DNA of 64,000 nucleotides from Apilactobacillus zhangqiuensis (lineage in GTDB: Bacteria > Bacillota > Bacilli > Lactobacillales > Lactobacillaceae), in the NCBI RefSeq assembly GCF_019656215.1, contig NZ_BPLK01000002.1:186001-250000 (forward strand), read 5' to 3'. The notes beneath the pieces were generated by a model. That model saw only the letters and a list, made by a program, of their open reading frames with translations. It searched no databases and was not told where the DNA came from. Every line of letters begins with the position of its first letter. The first letter of the stretch is position 1. The translations under genes and the position numbers were made by a program. Shown here piece by piece: positions 21,617 through 31,457 of this stretch.

Positions 21617-21985
21617 ATGATTCAACAAGAAAGTCGTTTGAAAGTTGCTGATAACTCAGGTGCTCGTGAACTTTTAACTATTAAAGTTTTAGGTGGATCA
21701 AGCAGAAGATATGCAGGTATCGGTGATATCGTTGTTGCTACTGTTAAACAAGCAACACCAGGTGGCGTTGTCAAAAAGGGTGACGTTGTTAAGGCTGTAA
21801 TCGTAAGAACTAAGTCAGTATCACGTCGTGCAGATGGTTCATACATCCGTTTCGATGAAAATGCTGCCGTACTTGTTCAAGATGATAAAAGTCCAAAGGG
21901 AACTCGTATTTTCGGACCAGTTGCACGTGAACTACGTGACAACGAATTCATGAAAATCGTTTCTCTAGCCCCTGAAGTACTTTAA
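21617..21985 (+). CDS. rplN: 50S ribosomal protein L14
   Basis: L14 (122 residues) forms an intersubunit bridge and is the binding site of the silencing factor RsfS. It starts with the typical [27 protein letters not shown] precedes the ATG. It heads the spc-type part of the superoperon, but I see no separate promoter. Confidence 0.98.
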   Translation: MIQQESRLKVADNSGARELLTIKVLGGSSRRYAGIGDIVVATVKQATPGGVVKKGDVVKAVIVRTKSVSRRADGSYIRFDENAAVLVQDDKSPKGTRIFGPVARELRDNEFMKIVSLAPEVL

Positions 21986-22017
21986 TTAATCAATGTCAAC
22001 CAAGGAGGTGCCAAGAA

Positions 22018-22326
22018 ATGTTTATTAAAACCGGTGACAAAGTTCGCGTTATTAGTGGTAAGGATAAAGGTAAAGAAGGTACTGTTACCAAGACTATCGC
22101 TTCAAAAGATCGCGTAATCGTTGAAGGCATTAACATTGTTAAGAAACATCAAAAAGCTTCACAAGCTAACCCACAAGGTGGCATTAATGAAGTTGAAGCT
22201 CCAATTCATGTTTCAAACGTTATGTTAATTGACCCATCAACTAACGAACCAACTAAGGTTGGATTCAAAATTGAAAATGGTAAGAAAGTTCGTATTTCTA
22301 AAAAATCAAACAAATCAATCGATTAA
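22018..22326 (+). CDS. rplX: 50S ribosomal protein L24
   Basis: L24 (102 residues) initiates 50S assembly. Its N-terminal KOW motif ([17 protein letters not shown]) is intact. AAGGAGGTG precedes ATG 22018. Confidence 0.98.
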   Translation: MFIKTGDKVRVISGKDKGKEGTVTKTIASKDRVIVEGINIVKKHQKASQANPQGGINEVEAPIHVSNVMLIDPSTNEPTKVGFKIENGKKVRISKKSNKSID

Positions 22327-22354
22327 AATTTAATTGAAAGGAGGATACCTTTCC

Positions 22355-22897
22355 ATGTCAAACCGTTTACAAGATAAGTACAAAAATGAAATTACAAAAG
22401 CATTAGTTGAAAAGTTTAACTACTCTTCAGTTATGCAAGCTCCAAAAATTGAAAAGATCGTTCTAAACATGGGTGTTGGTGACGCTGTTACTAACGCTAA
22501 GAACTTAGACGAAGCTGTTTCAGAATTAACTCTAATTTCTGGTCAAAAACCTCTAGTAACTAAGGCTAAGAAATCAATCGCCGGCTTCCGTTTACGTGAA
22601 GGTATGTCAATTGGTGCCAAAGTTACTCTACGTGGTGAACGTATGTATGACTTCTTAGACAAGTTAGTTAACGTTTCATTACCACGTGTTCGTGATTTCC
22701 ATGGTGTTAACAACCGTTCATTCGACGGTCGTGGTAACTACACTCTAGGTATTCGTGAACAATTAATTTTCCCAGAAATTAACTACGATAACGTTAACCG
22801 TGTACGTGGATTAGACATCGTTATTGTTACAACTGCTAACACTGACGAAGAATCCAAAGAATTGTTAACTCAATTCGGTATGCCATTTGCAAAATAA
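22355..22897 (+). CDS. rplE: 50S ribosomal protein L5
   Basis: L5 (180 residues) binds 5S rRNA with L18 and contacts P-site tRNA. An upstream in-frame TTG at 22334 lies before the AAAGGAGG ribosome binding site, so ATG 22355 is the start and gives the normal length. Conserved segments [11 protein letters not shown] and [10 protein letters not shown] are visible. Confidence 0.97.
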   Translation: MSNRLQDKYKNEITKALVEKFNYSSVMQAPKIEKIVLNMGVGDAVTNAKNLDEAVSELTLISGQKPLVTKAKKSIAGFRLREGMSIGAKVTLRGERMYDFLDKLVNVSLPRVRDFHGVNNRSFDGRGNYTLGIREQLIFPEINYDNVNRVRGLDIVIVTTANTDEESKELLTQFGMPFAK

Positions 22898-22915
22898 TAG
22901 GAGGGTATAAATAAT

Positions 22916-23101
22916 ATGGCTAGAAAAGCATTAGTTGTAAAAAGTGAACGTCCTGCTAAATTCTCAACAAGAAATTACACTCGTTGCGAACGCTGTGGTA
23001 GACCTCATTCAGTTTACAAGAAGTTTCATTTATGCCGTCTATGCATCAGAGATCTTGCGCACAAAGGCCAAATCCCTGGTATGAAGAAGGCAAGTTGGTA
23101 A
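22916..23101 (+). CDS. rpsN: 30S ribosomal protein S14, zinc-binding type
   Basis: The 61-residue short form of S14 carries four cysteines (C24, C27, C40, C43) that bind zinc, the so-called C+ or type Z form. No zinc-independent paralogue is in this window. AGGAGGG precedes ATG 22916. Confidence 0.97.
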   Translation: MARKALVVKSERPAKFSTRNYTRCERCGRPHSVYKKFHLCRLCIRDLAHKGQIPGMKKASW

Positions 23102-23134
23102 AATTAACTATAATTAGATAGGAGGTCTACGTTA

Positions 23135-23533
23135 ATGTCCATGACAGATCCAATCGCTGACTTATTAACTAGAATTCGTAACGCCAACATGGCTCGTCAC
23201 GATTCAGTTGAAGTTCCAGCTTCAAAAATCAAAAACAACATTGCTGAAATCTTAAAACGTGAAGGTTTCGTACGTGATGTTGAATACGTTGAAGACGACA
23301 AACAAGGCGTTATCCGCGTATTCCTAAAATATGGTAAGAACAATGAACGTGTTATCACTGGTTTGAAACGTATTTCAAAACCAGGTCTACGTTCATACGT
23401 AAAATCTGATTCAATTCCTAAGGTATTAAATGGTTTAGGTATTGCAATTATCTCAACTTCTGAAGGTGTTATCACTGATAAAGAAGCTCGTGCTAAAAAA
23501 ATTGGTGGAGAAGTATTAGCATACATTTGGTAA
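23135..23533 (+). CDS. rpsH: 30S ribosomal protein S8
   Basis: S8 (132 residues) binds helix 21 of 16S rRNA and organises the platform; in Escherichia coli it also represses the spc operon. It begins [17 protein letters not shown] and ends near GGEVLAYIW, both typical. AGGAGGT precedes the ATG. Confidence 0.98.
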   Translation: MSMTDPIADLLTRIRNANMARHDSVEVPASKIKNNIAEILKREGFVRDVEYVEDDKQGVIRVFLKYGKNNERVITGLKRISKPGLRSYVKSDSIPKVLNGLGIAIISTSEGVITDKEARAKKIGGEVLAYIW

Positions 23534-23564
23534 TACTTTTTGCTTGAATTGGAGGTGTAATGAA

Positions 23565-24104
23565 ATGAGTCGTATTGGTTACAGAAAGATTGTTTTACCT
23601 GAAGATGTTGAATTATCAACTGAAGGTAACAACGTAACTGTTAAAGGTGCTATGGGTTCACTAACTCGTGAATTCTCACCAATTATCAAGATGAACGTTA
23701 ATGATAACGTTGTAACTTTTGAACCAGCAGTTAGATACGATAACAAGACCCGTGCAATGCACGGTACTATGCGTGCTAACTTAAATAACATGGTTGAAGG
23801 TGTATCAAATGGTTTTACTAAGACACTTAAGCTAGTCGGTGTTGGTTACCGTGCTCAAGCTAAGGGTTCTGTCTTAGAATTAAACGTTGGTTACTCCAAC
23901 CCTGTTGAAATTGAAATCAATGATGATCTTAAGGTTGAAACTCCAGATAGTTTAACTATTACTGTCAGCGGTATCAACAAAGAACACGTTGGTGACTTTG
24001 CAGCTCGTGTTCGTGCTGTTCGTTCACCTGAACCTTACAAGGGTAAAGGTATTCGTTACGAAAACGAAGTTGTACGTCGTAAGGAAGGTAAGACAGGTAA
24101 GTAA
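23565..24104 (+). CDS. rplF: 50S ribosomal protein L6
   Basis: L6 (179 residues) is a two-domain protein near the factor-binding site of the 50S subunit. The frame extends upstream to 23544, but GGAGGTG (23551-23557) places the start at ATG 23565, giving MSRIGYRKI. The C-terminal [14 protein letters not shown] motif is intact. Confidence 0.97.
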   Translation: MSRIGYRKIVLPEDVELSTEGNNVTVKGAMGSLTREFSPIIKMNVNDNVVTFEPAVRYDNKTRAMHGTMRANLNNMVEGVSNGFTKTLKLVGVGYRAQAKGSVLELNVGYSNPVEIEINDDLKVETPDSLTITVSGINKEHVGDFAARVRAVRSPEPYKGKGIRYENEVVRRKEGKTGK

Positions 24105-24158
24105 TGAGGTAGATCTCATTGCTTAACTATTTTAATTAATATTTAAGAGGTGACTATT

Positions 24159-24515
24159 TTGATTAATAAACCAGATAAAAACAAGACACGTCAACGTCGT
24201 CACTTGCGTGTCCGTAACAAAATCTCTGGTACTGCTGTGTGCCCACGTTTGAACGTTTACCGTTCTAACAAAAACATCTACGCTCAAGTTATTGATGACG
24301 TAGCGGGTGTTACGCTTGCTAGTGCCTCAACTCTAGACAAAGAAGTTAACGGTTCAAACAAGACTGAACAAGCATCATCTGTTGGTGCTTTAGTTGCCAA
24401 ACGTGCCGTTGAAAAAAATGTTAAAAATGTTGTTTTCGACCGTGGTGGTTACTTATACCATGGACGTGTACAAGCTCTTGCTGAAGCTGCGCGTGAAAAC
24501 GGACTAGAATTTTAA
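24159..24515 (+). CDS. rplR: 50S ribosomal protein L18
   Basis: L18 (118 residues) binds 5S rRNA. An in-frame GTG at 24150 lies within the AAGAGGTGA ribosome binding site, so TTG 24159 is the likely start and gives the family beginning Met-Ile-Asn-Lys-Pro-Asp-Lys-Asn-Lys. The [19 protein letters not shown] and [19 protein letters not shown] segments are diagnostic. Confidence 0.96.
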   Translation: MINKPDKNKTRQRRHLRVRNKISGTAVCPRLNVYRSNKNIYAQVIDDVAGVTLASASTLDKEVNGSNKTEQASSVGALVAKRAVEKNVKNVVFDRGGYLYHGRVQALAEAARENGLEF

Positions 24516-24535
24516 TAAAAGGAGGAATAACCGCA

Positions 24536-25039
24536 ATGGCTGAATTTATTGATCCAAATAAATTAGAACTTGAAGATACTGTCGTATCAATCAACCGTAT
24601 TACTAAGGTTGTTAAAGGTGGACGTCGTCTACGTTTTGCTGCTTTAGTTGTTGTTGGTGATAGAAATGGTCACGTCGGATTCGGTACTGGTAAAGCTCAA
24701 GAAGTTCCAGATGCTATCCGTAAGGCTGTTGAAGATGGTCGTAAGAACTTAATTAGTGTTCCTAAGGTTGGTACTACTATTCCTCATGAAATTATCGGTA
24801 CTTATGGTGGTGGTAAGATCATGTTAAAACCTGCTGAAGAAGGTTCTGGTGTTGCCGCTGGTGGTGCCGTTCGTTCAGTTATGGAATTAGCTGGTATTGA
24901 CGATGTTACAAGTAAGCGTTTAGGTTCAGATACTCCAATCAATGCTATTCGTGCTACTTTTGAAGGACTAAAAGCATTGAAGAGTGCAGAAAAAGTTGCT
25001 ACTTTACGTGGCGTTTCTGCTCAACATTTAGCAGAATAA
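24536..25039 (+). CDS. rpsE: 30S ribosomal protein S5
   Basis: S5 (167 residues) affects decoding fidelity and mRNA unwinding at the entry site. The double-stranded-RNA-like N-terminal domain ([20 protein letters not shown]) is followed by the [11 protein letters not shown] segment. AAAGGAGG precedes the ATG. Confidence 0.98.
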   Translation: MAEFIDPNKLELEDTVVSINRITKVVKGGRRLRFAALVVVGDRNGHVGFGTGKAQEVPDAIRKAVEDGRKNLISVPKVGTTIPHEIIGTYGGGKIMLKPAEEGSGVAAGGAVRSVMELAGIDDVTSKRLGSDTPINAIRATFEGLKALKSAEKVATLRGVSAQHLAE

Positions 25040-25053
25040 GGAGGGGTTAGAAG

Positions 25054-25236
25054 ATGGCTCAATTAAAGATTACTTTAACTCACAGTGCAGAACACCGTCT
25101 CCCCAAACAACGTAAAATTGTTAAGGCGCTAGGTTTAGGTCGTATTAACAGTACTGTTGTTAAACCTGACAACGAAGCAACTCGTGGAGCATTGTTCCAT
25201 ATCGCACACTTAGTTAAAGTTGAACAAGTTAAGTAA
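25054..25236 (+). CDS. rpmD: 50S ribosomal protein L30
   Basis: L30 (60 residues) is a small 50S protein. The [12 protein letters not shown] motif followed by [10 protein letters not shown] is typical. AAGGAGGGG precedes ATG 25054. Confidence 0.97.
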   Translation: MAQLKITLTHSAEHRLPKQRKIVKALGLGRINSTVVKPDNEATRGALFHIAHLVKVEQVK

Positions 25237-25261
25237 TAAATAACAAGGAGGTGCACTTCAA

Positions 25262-25693
25262 ATGAAATTACATGAATTAAAAGCTTCCGAAGGTTCACGT
25301 TCATCAAGACAACGTCTAGGTCGTGGATTAGGAAGTAAAGGTAAGACTTCTGGTCGTGGACAAAAGGGTCAAAAGGCTCGTAGTAAGACACGTGTTGGAT
25401 TCGAAGGGGGCCAAATGCCTTTCTACCGTAGAATTCCTAAGCGTGGTTTCACTAACATTAACCGTAAGGAATACGCTATCGTTAACTTATCTACTTTAGA
25501 TCAATTTGACGACGGTGTTGAAGTTACACCAGAAACTTTAATGGAAGCTGGTATCGTTAAGAGTGCCAAGGACGGAATTAAGATTCTAGGTAACGGTGAA
25601 CTTAACAAGAAGCTAACTGTTAAGGCTAACAAATTTTCTGATGCTGCTAAATCAGCTATCGAAAATGCTGGCGGTAAGATCGAGGTGATCTAA
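25262..25693 (+). CDS. rplO: 50S ribosomal protein L15
   Basis: L15 (143 residues) is a late-assembly 50S protein with a glycine- and arginine-rich N-terminal extension ([20 protein letters not shown]). AAGGAGGTG precedes the ATG. Its stop is immediately followed by the secY ATG, with the secY ribosome binding site (GAGGTGATC) inside the rplO end. Confidence 0.98.
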   Translation: MKLHELKASEGSRSSRQRLGRGLGSKGKTSGRGQKGQKARSKTRVGFEGGQMPFYRRIPKRGFTNINRKEYAIVNLSTLDQFDDGVEVTPETLMEAGIVKSAKDGIKILGNGELNKKLTVKANKFSDAAKSAIENAGGKIEVI

Positions 25694-27010
25694 ATGCTAT
25701 CAGCCTTGAAAAACGCTTTTAAGGTAAAAGATATTAGAAATAAAATCATGTTTACTTTGGGAGTATTGATTGTTTTTAGATTAGGTGCTTATATTACAGT
25801 TCCTGGTATAAATGCTAAAGCACTCCAAAGCGTTGCTTCATCTGGCTTGGTTAGCATTTTAAACACCTTTAGTGGTGGTGGATTAACTAACTATTCACTA
25901 TTTGCTATGGGTGTTTCACCATATATTACTGCGCAAATCATAGTTCAACTATTACAAATGGACATCGTTCCTCGTTTTGTTGAATGGAGCAAACAAGGTG
26001 ACGTGGGTAGACGTAAGTTGAACCAAGTTACTAGAATACTTACAGTATTTCTTGCTTTCGTGCAGTCTATTGGAATTACAGCCGGATTTAACACTTTAAG
26101 CAGTTTGAACCTTGTTCAAAATCCTGGTCCTGCTACTTATTTGAGTATCGGTTTGATTTTAACCGGTGGTTCAATGTTAACAACTTGGATGGGTGACATG
26201 ATTACTGATCGTGGTATTGGTCAAGGTGTTTCAATGATCATCTTCGCCGGTATCATCGCAAGAATTCCAACAGGAGTTCAACAATTATATAAGGAATACA
26301 TCGTTGGAGATACTTCTTCACAATTATGGCCTTCTATCTTATTCTTAGTTGCGCTATTCGTTGTAGTTCTAATAATTGTTACTTTTGTTACCTGGTTCCA
26401 ACAAGCTGAACGTAGGATTCCAATTCAATATACTAGAAGAGAAACAGGCGCGGGTGACAATAGTTACCTACCTTTAAAGGTTAACGTTGCCGGTGTTATC
26501 CCTGTTATCTTCGCCAGTTCGTTTATCTCAACACCACAAGCAATCTTGCTTTTCTTTGCAGGTAAACATTCTGGAGATGGTTGGTACCAAGTATTGAGTA
26601 ACGTATTTAATATGCAAACTCTTTCAGGTGCTACCTTATACACTGTATTAATTGTTGTCTTTACATTCTTTTATGCTTTTGTTCAAGTTAACCCTGAAAA
26701 ACTTTCAGAAAACTTACAAAAACAAGGAAGCTATATTCCAGGTGTTTGGCCAGGAAATGGAACTCAAACTTACGTATCAAAAGTCTTAATGAGACTTAGC
26801 GTAGTTGGAGCCCTATTCCTAGGAATTGTTGCTTTAATTCCTTTAATTGCACAAAACGTTTGGAGCCTAGACGAATCCATCGGTTTAGGTGGTACTAGTT
26901 TACTAATTGTTGTTGGTGTTGCCATCGAAACAATTAGACAAATTCGTGGTTTAATGATGAAACAAGAATATGTAGGATTCATTCAATCACCTCGTCCAAA
27001 TGATTTATAA
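25694..27010 (+). CDS. secY: Protein translocase subunit SecY
   Basis: SecY (438 residues) is the channel of the Sec translocon in the cytoplasmic membrane. Ten membrane segments can be traced. The plug and pore region follows the first segment (LGAYITVPGINA), and the QAERRIPIQYTRR loop, which binds SecA and the ribosome, is intact. The start codon directly abuts the rplO stop. adk follows after 24 bases. I see no sign of an accessory SecY2. Confidence 0.98.
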   Translation: MLSALKNAFKVKDIRNKIMFTLGVLIVFRLGAYITVPGINAKALQSVASSGLVSILNTFSGGGLTNYSLFAMGVSPYITAQIIVQLLQMDIVPRFVEWSKQGDVGRRKLNQVTRILTVFLAFVQSIGITAGFNTLSSLNLVQNPGPATYLSIGLILTGGSMLTTWMGDMITDRGIGQGVSMIIFAGIIARIPTGVQQLYKEYIVGDTSSQLWPSILFLVALFVVVLIIVTFVTWFQQAERRIPIQYTRRETGAGDNSYLPLKVNVAGVIPVIFASSFISTPQAILLFFAGKHSGDGWYQVLSNVFNMQTLSGATLYTVLIVVFTFFYAFVQVNPEKLSENLQKQGSYIPGVWPGNGTQTYVSKVLMRLSVVGALFLGIVALIPLIAQNVWSLDESIGLGGTSLLIVVGVAIETIRQIRGLMMKQEYVGFIQSPRPNDL

Positions 27011-27034
27011 AAGTGTGAATGGAGGTAATTAAAT

Positions 27035-27691
27035 ATGTCAATGAACTTAATCTTAATGGGGCTTCCTGGAGCTGGTAAAGGTACACAAGCTGAATCCATT
27101 ATTGAAAATTATGGTATTCCACATATCTCTACTGGAGATATCTTTCGTGCCGCTATAAAAGACCAAACTGAAATGGGATTAAAGGCAAAACAATATATTG
27201 ACAAAGGGAACTTGGTTCCTGATGATGTAACATGTGGAATTGTTAAAGATCGTCTTGCACAAGATGATACTAAAAAAGGATATATGTTAGACGGCTTTCC
27301 TAGAACTATCGATCAAGCAAATGCTTTGCAAGAAATTTGTAAAGAACTTGATCGTCCATTGGATGCTGTTATAAATATTGACGTTGACCCTAAAGTTCTT
27401 GTTGATCGACTTTCTGGTAGATTTATTTGTAAGAACTGTGGTGCCACTTACCACAAGCTATACAAAATGCCAAAAGTTGAAAATACTTGTGATATTTGTG
27501 GTGGCCATGAATTTTATCAACGTAGTGATGACAAGCCTGAAACAGTTAAGAACCGTTTAGACGTAAACATCAAGATGAATACACCATTAATTGATTTTTA
27601 CAAAGAACGTAACTTATTATTCACTGTTGATGGTGGTCAAGATATTGATGATGTTACTAAAGACATTGACAAAATACTTAAGCAATTCTAG
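27035..27691 (+). CDS. adk: Adenylate kinase
   Basis: Adenylate kinase (218 residues) interconverts ATP + AMP and 2 ADP in the cytoplasm. The P-loop GLPGAGKGT is near residues 9-17. The long LID domain carries a zinc site of four cysteines (CKNC and CDIC pairs), the usual form in Gram-positives. AGGAGGT-type spacing (GGAGGTAATTAAAT) supports ATG 27035. The methionine aminopeptidase gene that often follows adk in Bacillota is absent. A 158-base spacer leads to infA. Confidence 0.97.
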   Translation: MSMNLILMGLPGAGKGTQAESIIENYGIPHISTGDIFRAAIKDQTEMGLKAKQYIDKGNLVPDDVTCGIVKDRLAQDDTKKGYMLDGFPRTIDQANALQEICKELDRPLDAVINIDVDPKVLVDRLSGRFICKNCGATYHKLYKMPKVENTCDICGGHEFYQRSDDKPETVKNRLDVNIKMNTPLIDFYKERNLLFTVDGGQDIDDVTKDIDKILKQF

Positions 27692-27715
27692 TAATTGCTT
27701 CTGCGGCTAGCATTG

Positions 27716-27849
27716 TTGCTGGAAGTATGTTTGTGTGATAAACTAACCCATGTGTATTTGCGATTAGCTACATGGCGGTCTTTGTCGATAATATCTTGGC
27801 ATTTGGCTAACTTTATGTAGTAATCGTATTTTTCGAGGAGGAAAATTCT
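27716..27849 (+). promoter_or_regulatory. Possible infA promoter and structured leader
   Basis: TTGCTG (27716-27721), 17 bases and TAAACT (27739-27744) form a weak candidate promoter. Downstream, CCATGT (27748-27753) can pair with ACATGG (27770-27775). The spacer contains no reading frame. Function is unknown. Confidence 0.4.
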
Positions 27850-28068
27850 TTGTCTAAAGATAATGTTATTGAAATTGAAGGTAAGGTTAGTGAAACCTTA
27901 CCAAATGCTATGTTTCGTGTTGAACTAGAAAATGGTCACGAAATTTTAGCTCACGTTTCCGGTAAGATTAGAATGCACTACATTCGTATCTTACCTGGTG
28001 ATCGTGTCACAGTTGAAATGTCACCATATGATTTAAGCAAGGGACGTATTACTTACCGTTATAAGTAA
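27850..28068 (+). CDS. infA: Translation initiation factor IF-1
   Basis: IF-1 (72 residues, exact family length) is an S1-like OB-fold protein that occupies the ribosomal A site during initiation. It starts with TTG at 27850 behind GAGGAGG. The conserved [20 protein letters not shown] and [11 protein letters not shown] segments are present. Confidence 0.97.
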   Translation: MSKDNVIEIEGKVSETLPNAMFRVELENGHEILAHVSGKIRMHYIRILPGDRVTVEMSPYDLSKGRITYRYK

Positions 28069-28101
28069 GGATACTGTCTTGAAGTATAGGAGGGTTATAT
28101 A

Positions 28102-28218
28102 ATGAAGGTTCGTCCATCAGTAAAACCAATGTGTGAAAATTGTAAAGTAATTAAGAGAAAAGGCCGTGTTATGGTCATTTGCTCAAATCCAAAACATAAA
28201 CAAAGACAAGGTAAGTAA
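28102..28218 (+). CDS. rpmJ: 50S ribosomal protein L36, zinc-binding type
   Basis: A 38-residue frame starts at ATG 28102 behind AGGAGGG. It reads [14 protein letters not shown] and continues to a KHKQRQGK end. C11, C14, C27 and H32 form the zinc knuckle of the C+ form of L36. Gene order infA-rpmJ-rpsM is universal in this operon. Confidence 0.97.
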   Translation: MKVRPSVKPMCENCKVIKRKGRVMVICSNPKHKQRQGK

Positions 28219-28245
28219 TTTTATATAAACAGGAGGTGTGTTTGA

Positions 28246-28611
28246 ATGGCTCGTATCGCCGGAATTGATTTACCACGTGATAAGCGTATCGTTATTGGTC
28301 TAACTAGCATCTTTGGAATTGGTCAAAGCAGAGCTGCTGAAATCCTTTCAAAGGCTGGCGTTTCAGAAGATGTTCGTGTTCGTGATCTAACTCCAGACCA
28401 AGAAGATAAAATCCGTGAAGTTGTTGACAATTACAAAATTGAAGGTGACTTACGTCGTGAAGTAAGAATGAATATCAAGAAGCTTCAAGAAATTGGTTCT
28501 TACCGTGGAATGCGTCACCGTCGTGGTTTACCTGTTAGAGGTCAACACACAAAGAACAACGCCCGTACTCGTAAGGGTAAAAAAGTAACTATTGCTGGTA
28601 AGAAAAAATAA
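28246..28611 (+). CDS. rpsM: 30S ribosomal protein S13
   Basis: S13 (121 residues) contacts the 50S subunit and P-site tRNA through its basic C-terminal tail, here [28 protein letters not shown] and [16 protein letters not shown] are signatures. AGGAGGTG precedes the ATG. Confidence 0.98.
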   Translation: MARIAGIDLPRDKRIVIGLTSIFGIGQSRAAEILSKAGVSEDVRVRDLTPDQEDKIREVVDNYKIEGDLRREVRMNIKKLQEIGSYRGMRHRRGLPVRGQHTKNNARTRKGKKVTIAGKKK

Positions 28612-28634
28612 TAAATAAAGGAGGTTAGTAAATC

Positions 28635-29024
28635 ATGGTTCAAAAGAAAGGTTCTCGTAAGCGTAGAGTAAAGAAGAACATCGAATCTGGTGTTGCTCAC
28701 ATTCACTCTACTTTTAATAACACATTAGTTATGATTACCGACATGCAAGGTAATGCAATTGCTTGGTCATCTGCTGGTGCTTTAGGATTCCGTGGAAGTC
28801 GTAAATCAACTCCATTTGCTGCACAAATGGCTTCAGAAGCCGCTGCTAAGACAGCTATGGAACATGGTATGAAGACTGTTGAAGTTGCTGTTAAAGGTCC
28901 TGGTTCAGGTCGTGAATCAGCTATCCGTGCACTTCAATCAACTGGTTTAGAAGTTGCTGCTATTCGTGATGTTACTCCAGTTCCACATAATGGATCTCGT
29001 CCTCCAAAGCGTCGTAGAGTTTAA
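28635..29024 (+). CDS. rpsK: 30S ribosomal protein S11
   Basis: S11 (129 residues) forms part of the platform near the Shine-Dalgarno helix. [18 protein letters not shown] and the C-terminal [18 protein letters not shown] are diagnostic. AAAGGAGGT precedes the ATG. Confidence 0.98.
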   Translation: MVQKKGSRKRRVKKNIESGVAHIHSTFNNTLVMITDMQGNAIAWSSAGALGFRGSRKSTPFAAQMASEAAAKTAMEHGMKTVEVAVKGPGSGRESAIRALQSTGLEVAAIRDVTPVPHNGSRPPKRRRV

Positions 29025-29097
29025 TTTATTCTCATCTCTGTATGATGGACTAATTAATATTTAACTCAGAGCGTTTTGAAAGGGGTAGAAGATAAGA

Positions 29098-30048
29098 ATG
29101 ATTGAATTTGAAAAACCTAATATTCATAAGATTGATGAAACTGATAATTATGGAGAAGTTGTTGTTGAACCACTAGAACGTGGATACGGAACAACTCTTG
29201 GAAACTCGTTGCGTAGAATTTTACTTTCATCTTTACCTGGTGCAGCCGTAACTAGCATTCAAATTGATGATGTTTTACATGAATTTTCTACAGTACCTGG
29301 TGTTGTAGAAGACGTAACTCAAATTATTTTAAATGTTAAGAAGATTTCATTGAAGTTGGATGCCGAAGATGGCGAAGACAAAGAAATGGAAATCAATGTT
29401 ACAGGTCCAGCTCAAGTAACTGCTGGAGACATTCAGGCTGATGGTGATGTAACTGTCTTAAATCCAGACCTACACATCGCTACAGTTGCTGAAGGTTCTA
29501 CATTCCATATGAGAATGACTGCAAACAAGGGTCGCGGATATGTTTCTGCTGATGAGAATAAGGCTCGTAATGATGGAATGCCAATCGGTGTCTTACCAGT
29601 TGATTCCATTTATACCCCAATCGAACGTGTTAATTATCAAGTTGAAAACGCACGTGTTGGTCAAAGATCTGACTTTGATAAGCTAACTCTTGACGTTTGG
29701 ACTGATGGTTCCATCACTCCTAGTGAAGCAATTAGTTTAGCAGCTAAGATTCTAAATGACCATCTTGCTATGTTTGTTGATCTTACCGATGAAGCCAAAA
29801 ACACTGAAGTTATGGTTGAAAAGGAAGAAACACACAAAGAAAAGATGCTTGAAATGACAATTGAAGAATTGGACTTATCAGTTCGTTCATACAACTGTTT
29901 GAAGCGTGCAGGAATCAACACTGTTCAAGAATTAACCAACAAAAGCGAAGCAGACATGATGAAGGTTCGTAACTTAGGACGTAAGTCACTTGTTGAAGTA
30001 AAGAATAAGTTAGAAGCCCTTGGATTGTCATTGCGTAAAGAAGATTAG
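29098..30048 (+). CDS. rpoA: RNA polymerase alpha subunit
   Basis: RpoA (316 residues) dimerises to start RNA polymerase assembly. The N-terminal domain has the [22 protein letters not shown] motif. A flexible acidic linker near residue 240 leads to the C-terminal domain (about 250-316) with the DNA- and activator-binding [15 protein letters not shown] helices. GAAAGGGG precedes the ATG. It lies between rpsK and rplQ, as usual. Confidence 0.98.
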   Translation: MIEFEKPNIHKIDETDNYGEVVVEPLERGYGTTLGNSLRRILLSSLPGAAVTSIQIDDVLHEFSTVPGVVEDVTQIILNVKKISLKLDAEDGEDKEMEINVTGPAQVTAGDIQADGDVTVLNPDLHIATVAEGSTFHMRMTANKGRGYVSADENKARNDGMPIGVLPVDSIYTPIERVNYQVENARVGQRSDFDKLTLDVWTDGSITPSEAISLAAKILNDHLAMFVDLTDEAKNTEVMVEKEETHKEKMLEMTIEELDLSVRSYNCLKRAGINTVQELTNKSEADMMKVRNLGRKSLVEVKNKLEALGLSLRKED

Positions 30049-30069
30049 TATAAAGGAGGATATCCATTT

Positions 30070-30453
30070 ATGAGTTACCGTAAATTACAACGTACTAGTG
30101 CACACCGTCGTTCATTACTACGTAACCTAACTACTGACTTGTTAGTAAACGGTGAAATTAAGACCACTGAAGCTCGTGCTAAAGAAGTACGCTCAACTGC
30201 TGAAAAGATGATTACTCTTGGTAAGCGTGGAGATCTTCATGCTCGTCGTCAAGCTGCAGCATTCCTACAAAACGTAGTTGCTGATGCTAAAGAAGATGGT
30301 GATGACGTAACTGTTACTACTGCATTACAAAAGCTATTTGATGAAATTGCTCCTAAGTATGCAGAACGTAACGGTGGTTACACTCGTATTCTAAAGACTA
30401 TGCCTCGTCGTGGTGACGGTGCATCAATGGTTATTTTACAATTAGTTGATTAA
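30070..30453 (+). CDS. rplQ: 50S ribosomal protein L17
   Basis: L17 (127 residues) is near the tunnel exit. It begins [20 protein letters not shown] and ends [15 protein letters not shown], both typical. It is the last gene of the superoperon. A very long hairpin with a T run follows. Confidence 0.98.
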   Translation: MSYRKLQRTSAHRRSLLRNLTTDLLVNGEIKTTEARAKEVRSTAEKMITLGKRGDLHARRQAAAFLQNVVADAKEDGDDVTVTTALQKLFDEIAPKYAERNGGYTRILKTMPRRGDGASMVILQLVD

Positions 30454-30484
30454 TTAATCGTAAACTTAATTAAATAGTAACAAC

Positions 30485-30589
30485 AAATCACTAGGGCTAT
30501 TGATATAAAGCGTTATGATGATGGGCAAGCCCCAAGTCTAGCTTGAATGGAGCTTTGCTTCGCATCAATAGCCTATTAGTGATTTTTTT
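30485..30589 (+). terminator. Long-stem terminator element after rplQ
   Basis: AAATCACTA (30485-30493) pairs with TAGTGATTT (30577-30585) and GGCTATTGAT (30495-30504) pairs with ATCAATAGCC (30564-30573), giving 19 pairs with one G/TAT bulge. The 59-base apical region (30505-30563) contains smaller possible stems (AAAGC/GCTTT and CAAGC/GCTTG). Seven T residues and ATACATA follow. It is much larger than an ordinary terminator and may be an inserted repeat or a structured RNA. Confidence 0.75.
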
Positions 30590-30617
30590 ATACATATTTT
30601 TAAACGGGGTGAATGAA

Positions 30618-31457
30618 GTGTCTAGTAAGATTATCAATGTATCAAACCTAAAATTTAAATATACTGATTCAACCAACTTTGCTGTAAATGATTTATCCTT
30701 TGATATTAATGAAGGTGAATGGGTATCCATTATTGGAAAAAATGGTAGTGGTAAATCAACACTAATTAGCTTACTAGATGGTTTATTAAAAGCCCAAAGT
30801 GGCAGTATCAAAGTTGATGGAATGGAATTGAACGAAGATACTGTTAATGACATAAGAGATAGAATTGGAATCGTTTTCCAAGATCCTAACAACCAGTTTG
30901 TGGCATCGACTGTTGAAGACGATATCGCGTTTGGTTTGGAAAATAGAAACATGCCACAAGTGGAAATGAAAACTGCTGTTGAAAAAGCACTAACCGATGT
31001 TGATATGTTGGATTATGCTAAGAAGGACCCAACCAGATTATCTGGTGGGCAAAAGCAACGTGTTGCTATTGCAGGTATCTTAGCAATTAATCCAAAGATT
31101 ATTATTTTGGATGAAGCTACCAGTATGTTAGATCCAAAAGCAAAATACTTAATTACAAATTTGATTAATAAGGTTAGAACAAAGTATAATTTAACTGTAT
31201 TATCGATTTCACACGATATTAATGAAATTGAAAAATCAGATCGTACTGTTCTAATTCGTGATGGAAAGATGGTATTAGACACAACACCACAAAAACTATT
31301 TACGAAGTTAGACAATGTCGAGGAATATGGTTTGAAGCTACCTTTCTCAGAACAACTCCGTTTGAGATTAAAAGAAGAGGGCTTTGATATTTCTGATGAC
31401 TATTTGAATGACGAGGAGATTGTAGAATGGATAACGCAATACTATTCAAAAATGTAA
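30618..31457 (+). CDS. ecfA1: ECF transporter ATPase EcfA1
   Basis: This 279-residue ABC ATPase powers the shared energising module of ECF vitamin transporters. Walker A GKNGSGKST is at residues 40-48, the signature LSGGQKQRVAIAGIL follows, and the Walker B is IIILDEATSMLDP, where threonine after the alanine is an accepted variant. The open frame extends upstream to 30543, but that part covers the terminator hairpin; GTG 30618 behind GGGGTGA is the start. The 3' end overlaps ecfA2 by 31 bases. The pair forms the usual heterodimer. Confidence 0.95.
   Translation: MSSKIINVSNLKFKYTDSTNFAVNDLSFDINEGEWVSIIGKNGSGKSTLISLLDGLLKAQSGSIKVDGMELNEDTVNDIRDRIGIVFQDPNNQFVASTVEDDIAFGLENRNMPQVEMKTAVEKALTDVDMLDYAKKDPTRLSGGQKQRVAIAGILAINPKIIILDEATSMLDPKAKYLITNLINKVRTKYNLTVLSISHDINEIEKSDRTVLIRDGKMVLDTTPQKLFTKLDNVEEYGLKLPFSEQLRLRLKEEGFDISDDYLNDEEIVEWITQYYSKM

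Noticed and set aside
23197-23619. A 140-codon minus-strand frame across rpsH and rplF
   Set aside because: It runs through two ribosomal protein genes and their ribosome binding sites. It is a by-product of their codon bias.
30497-30952. A 151-codon minus-strand frame over the ecfA1 start
   Set aside because: It is antisense to a clear ABC ATPase gene and its 5' end lies in the long hairpin. No plausible start signal or family match was seen.
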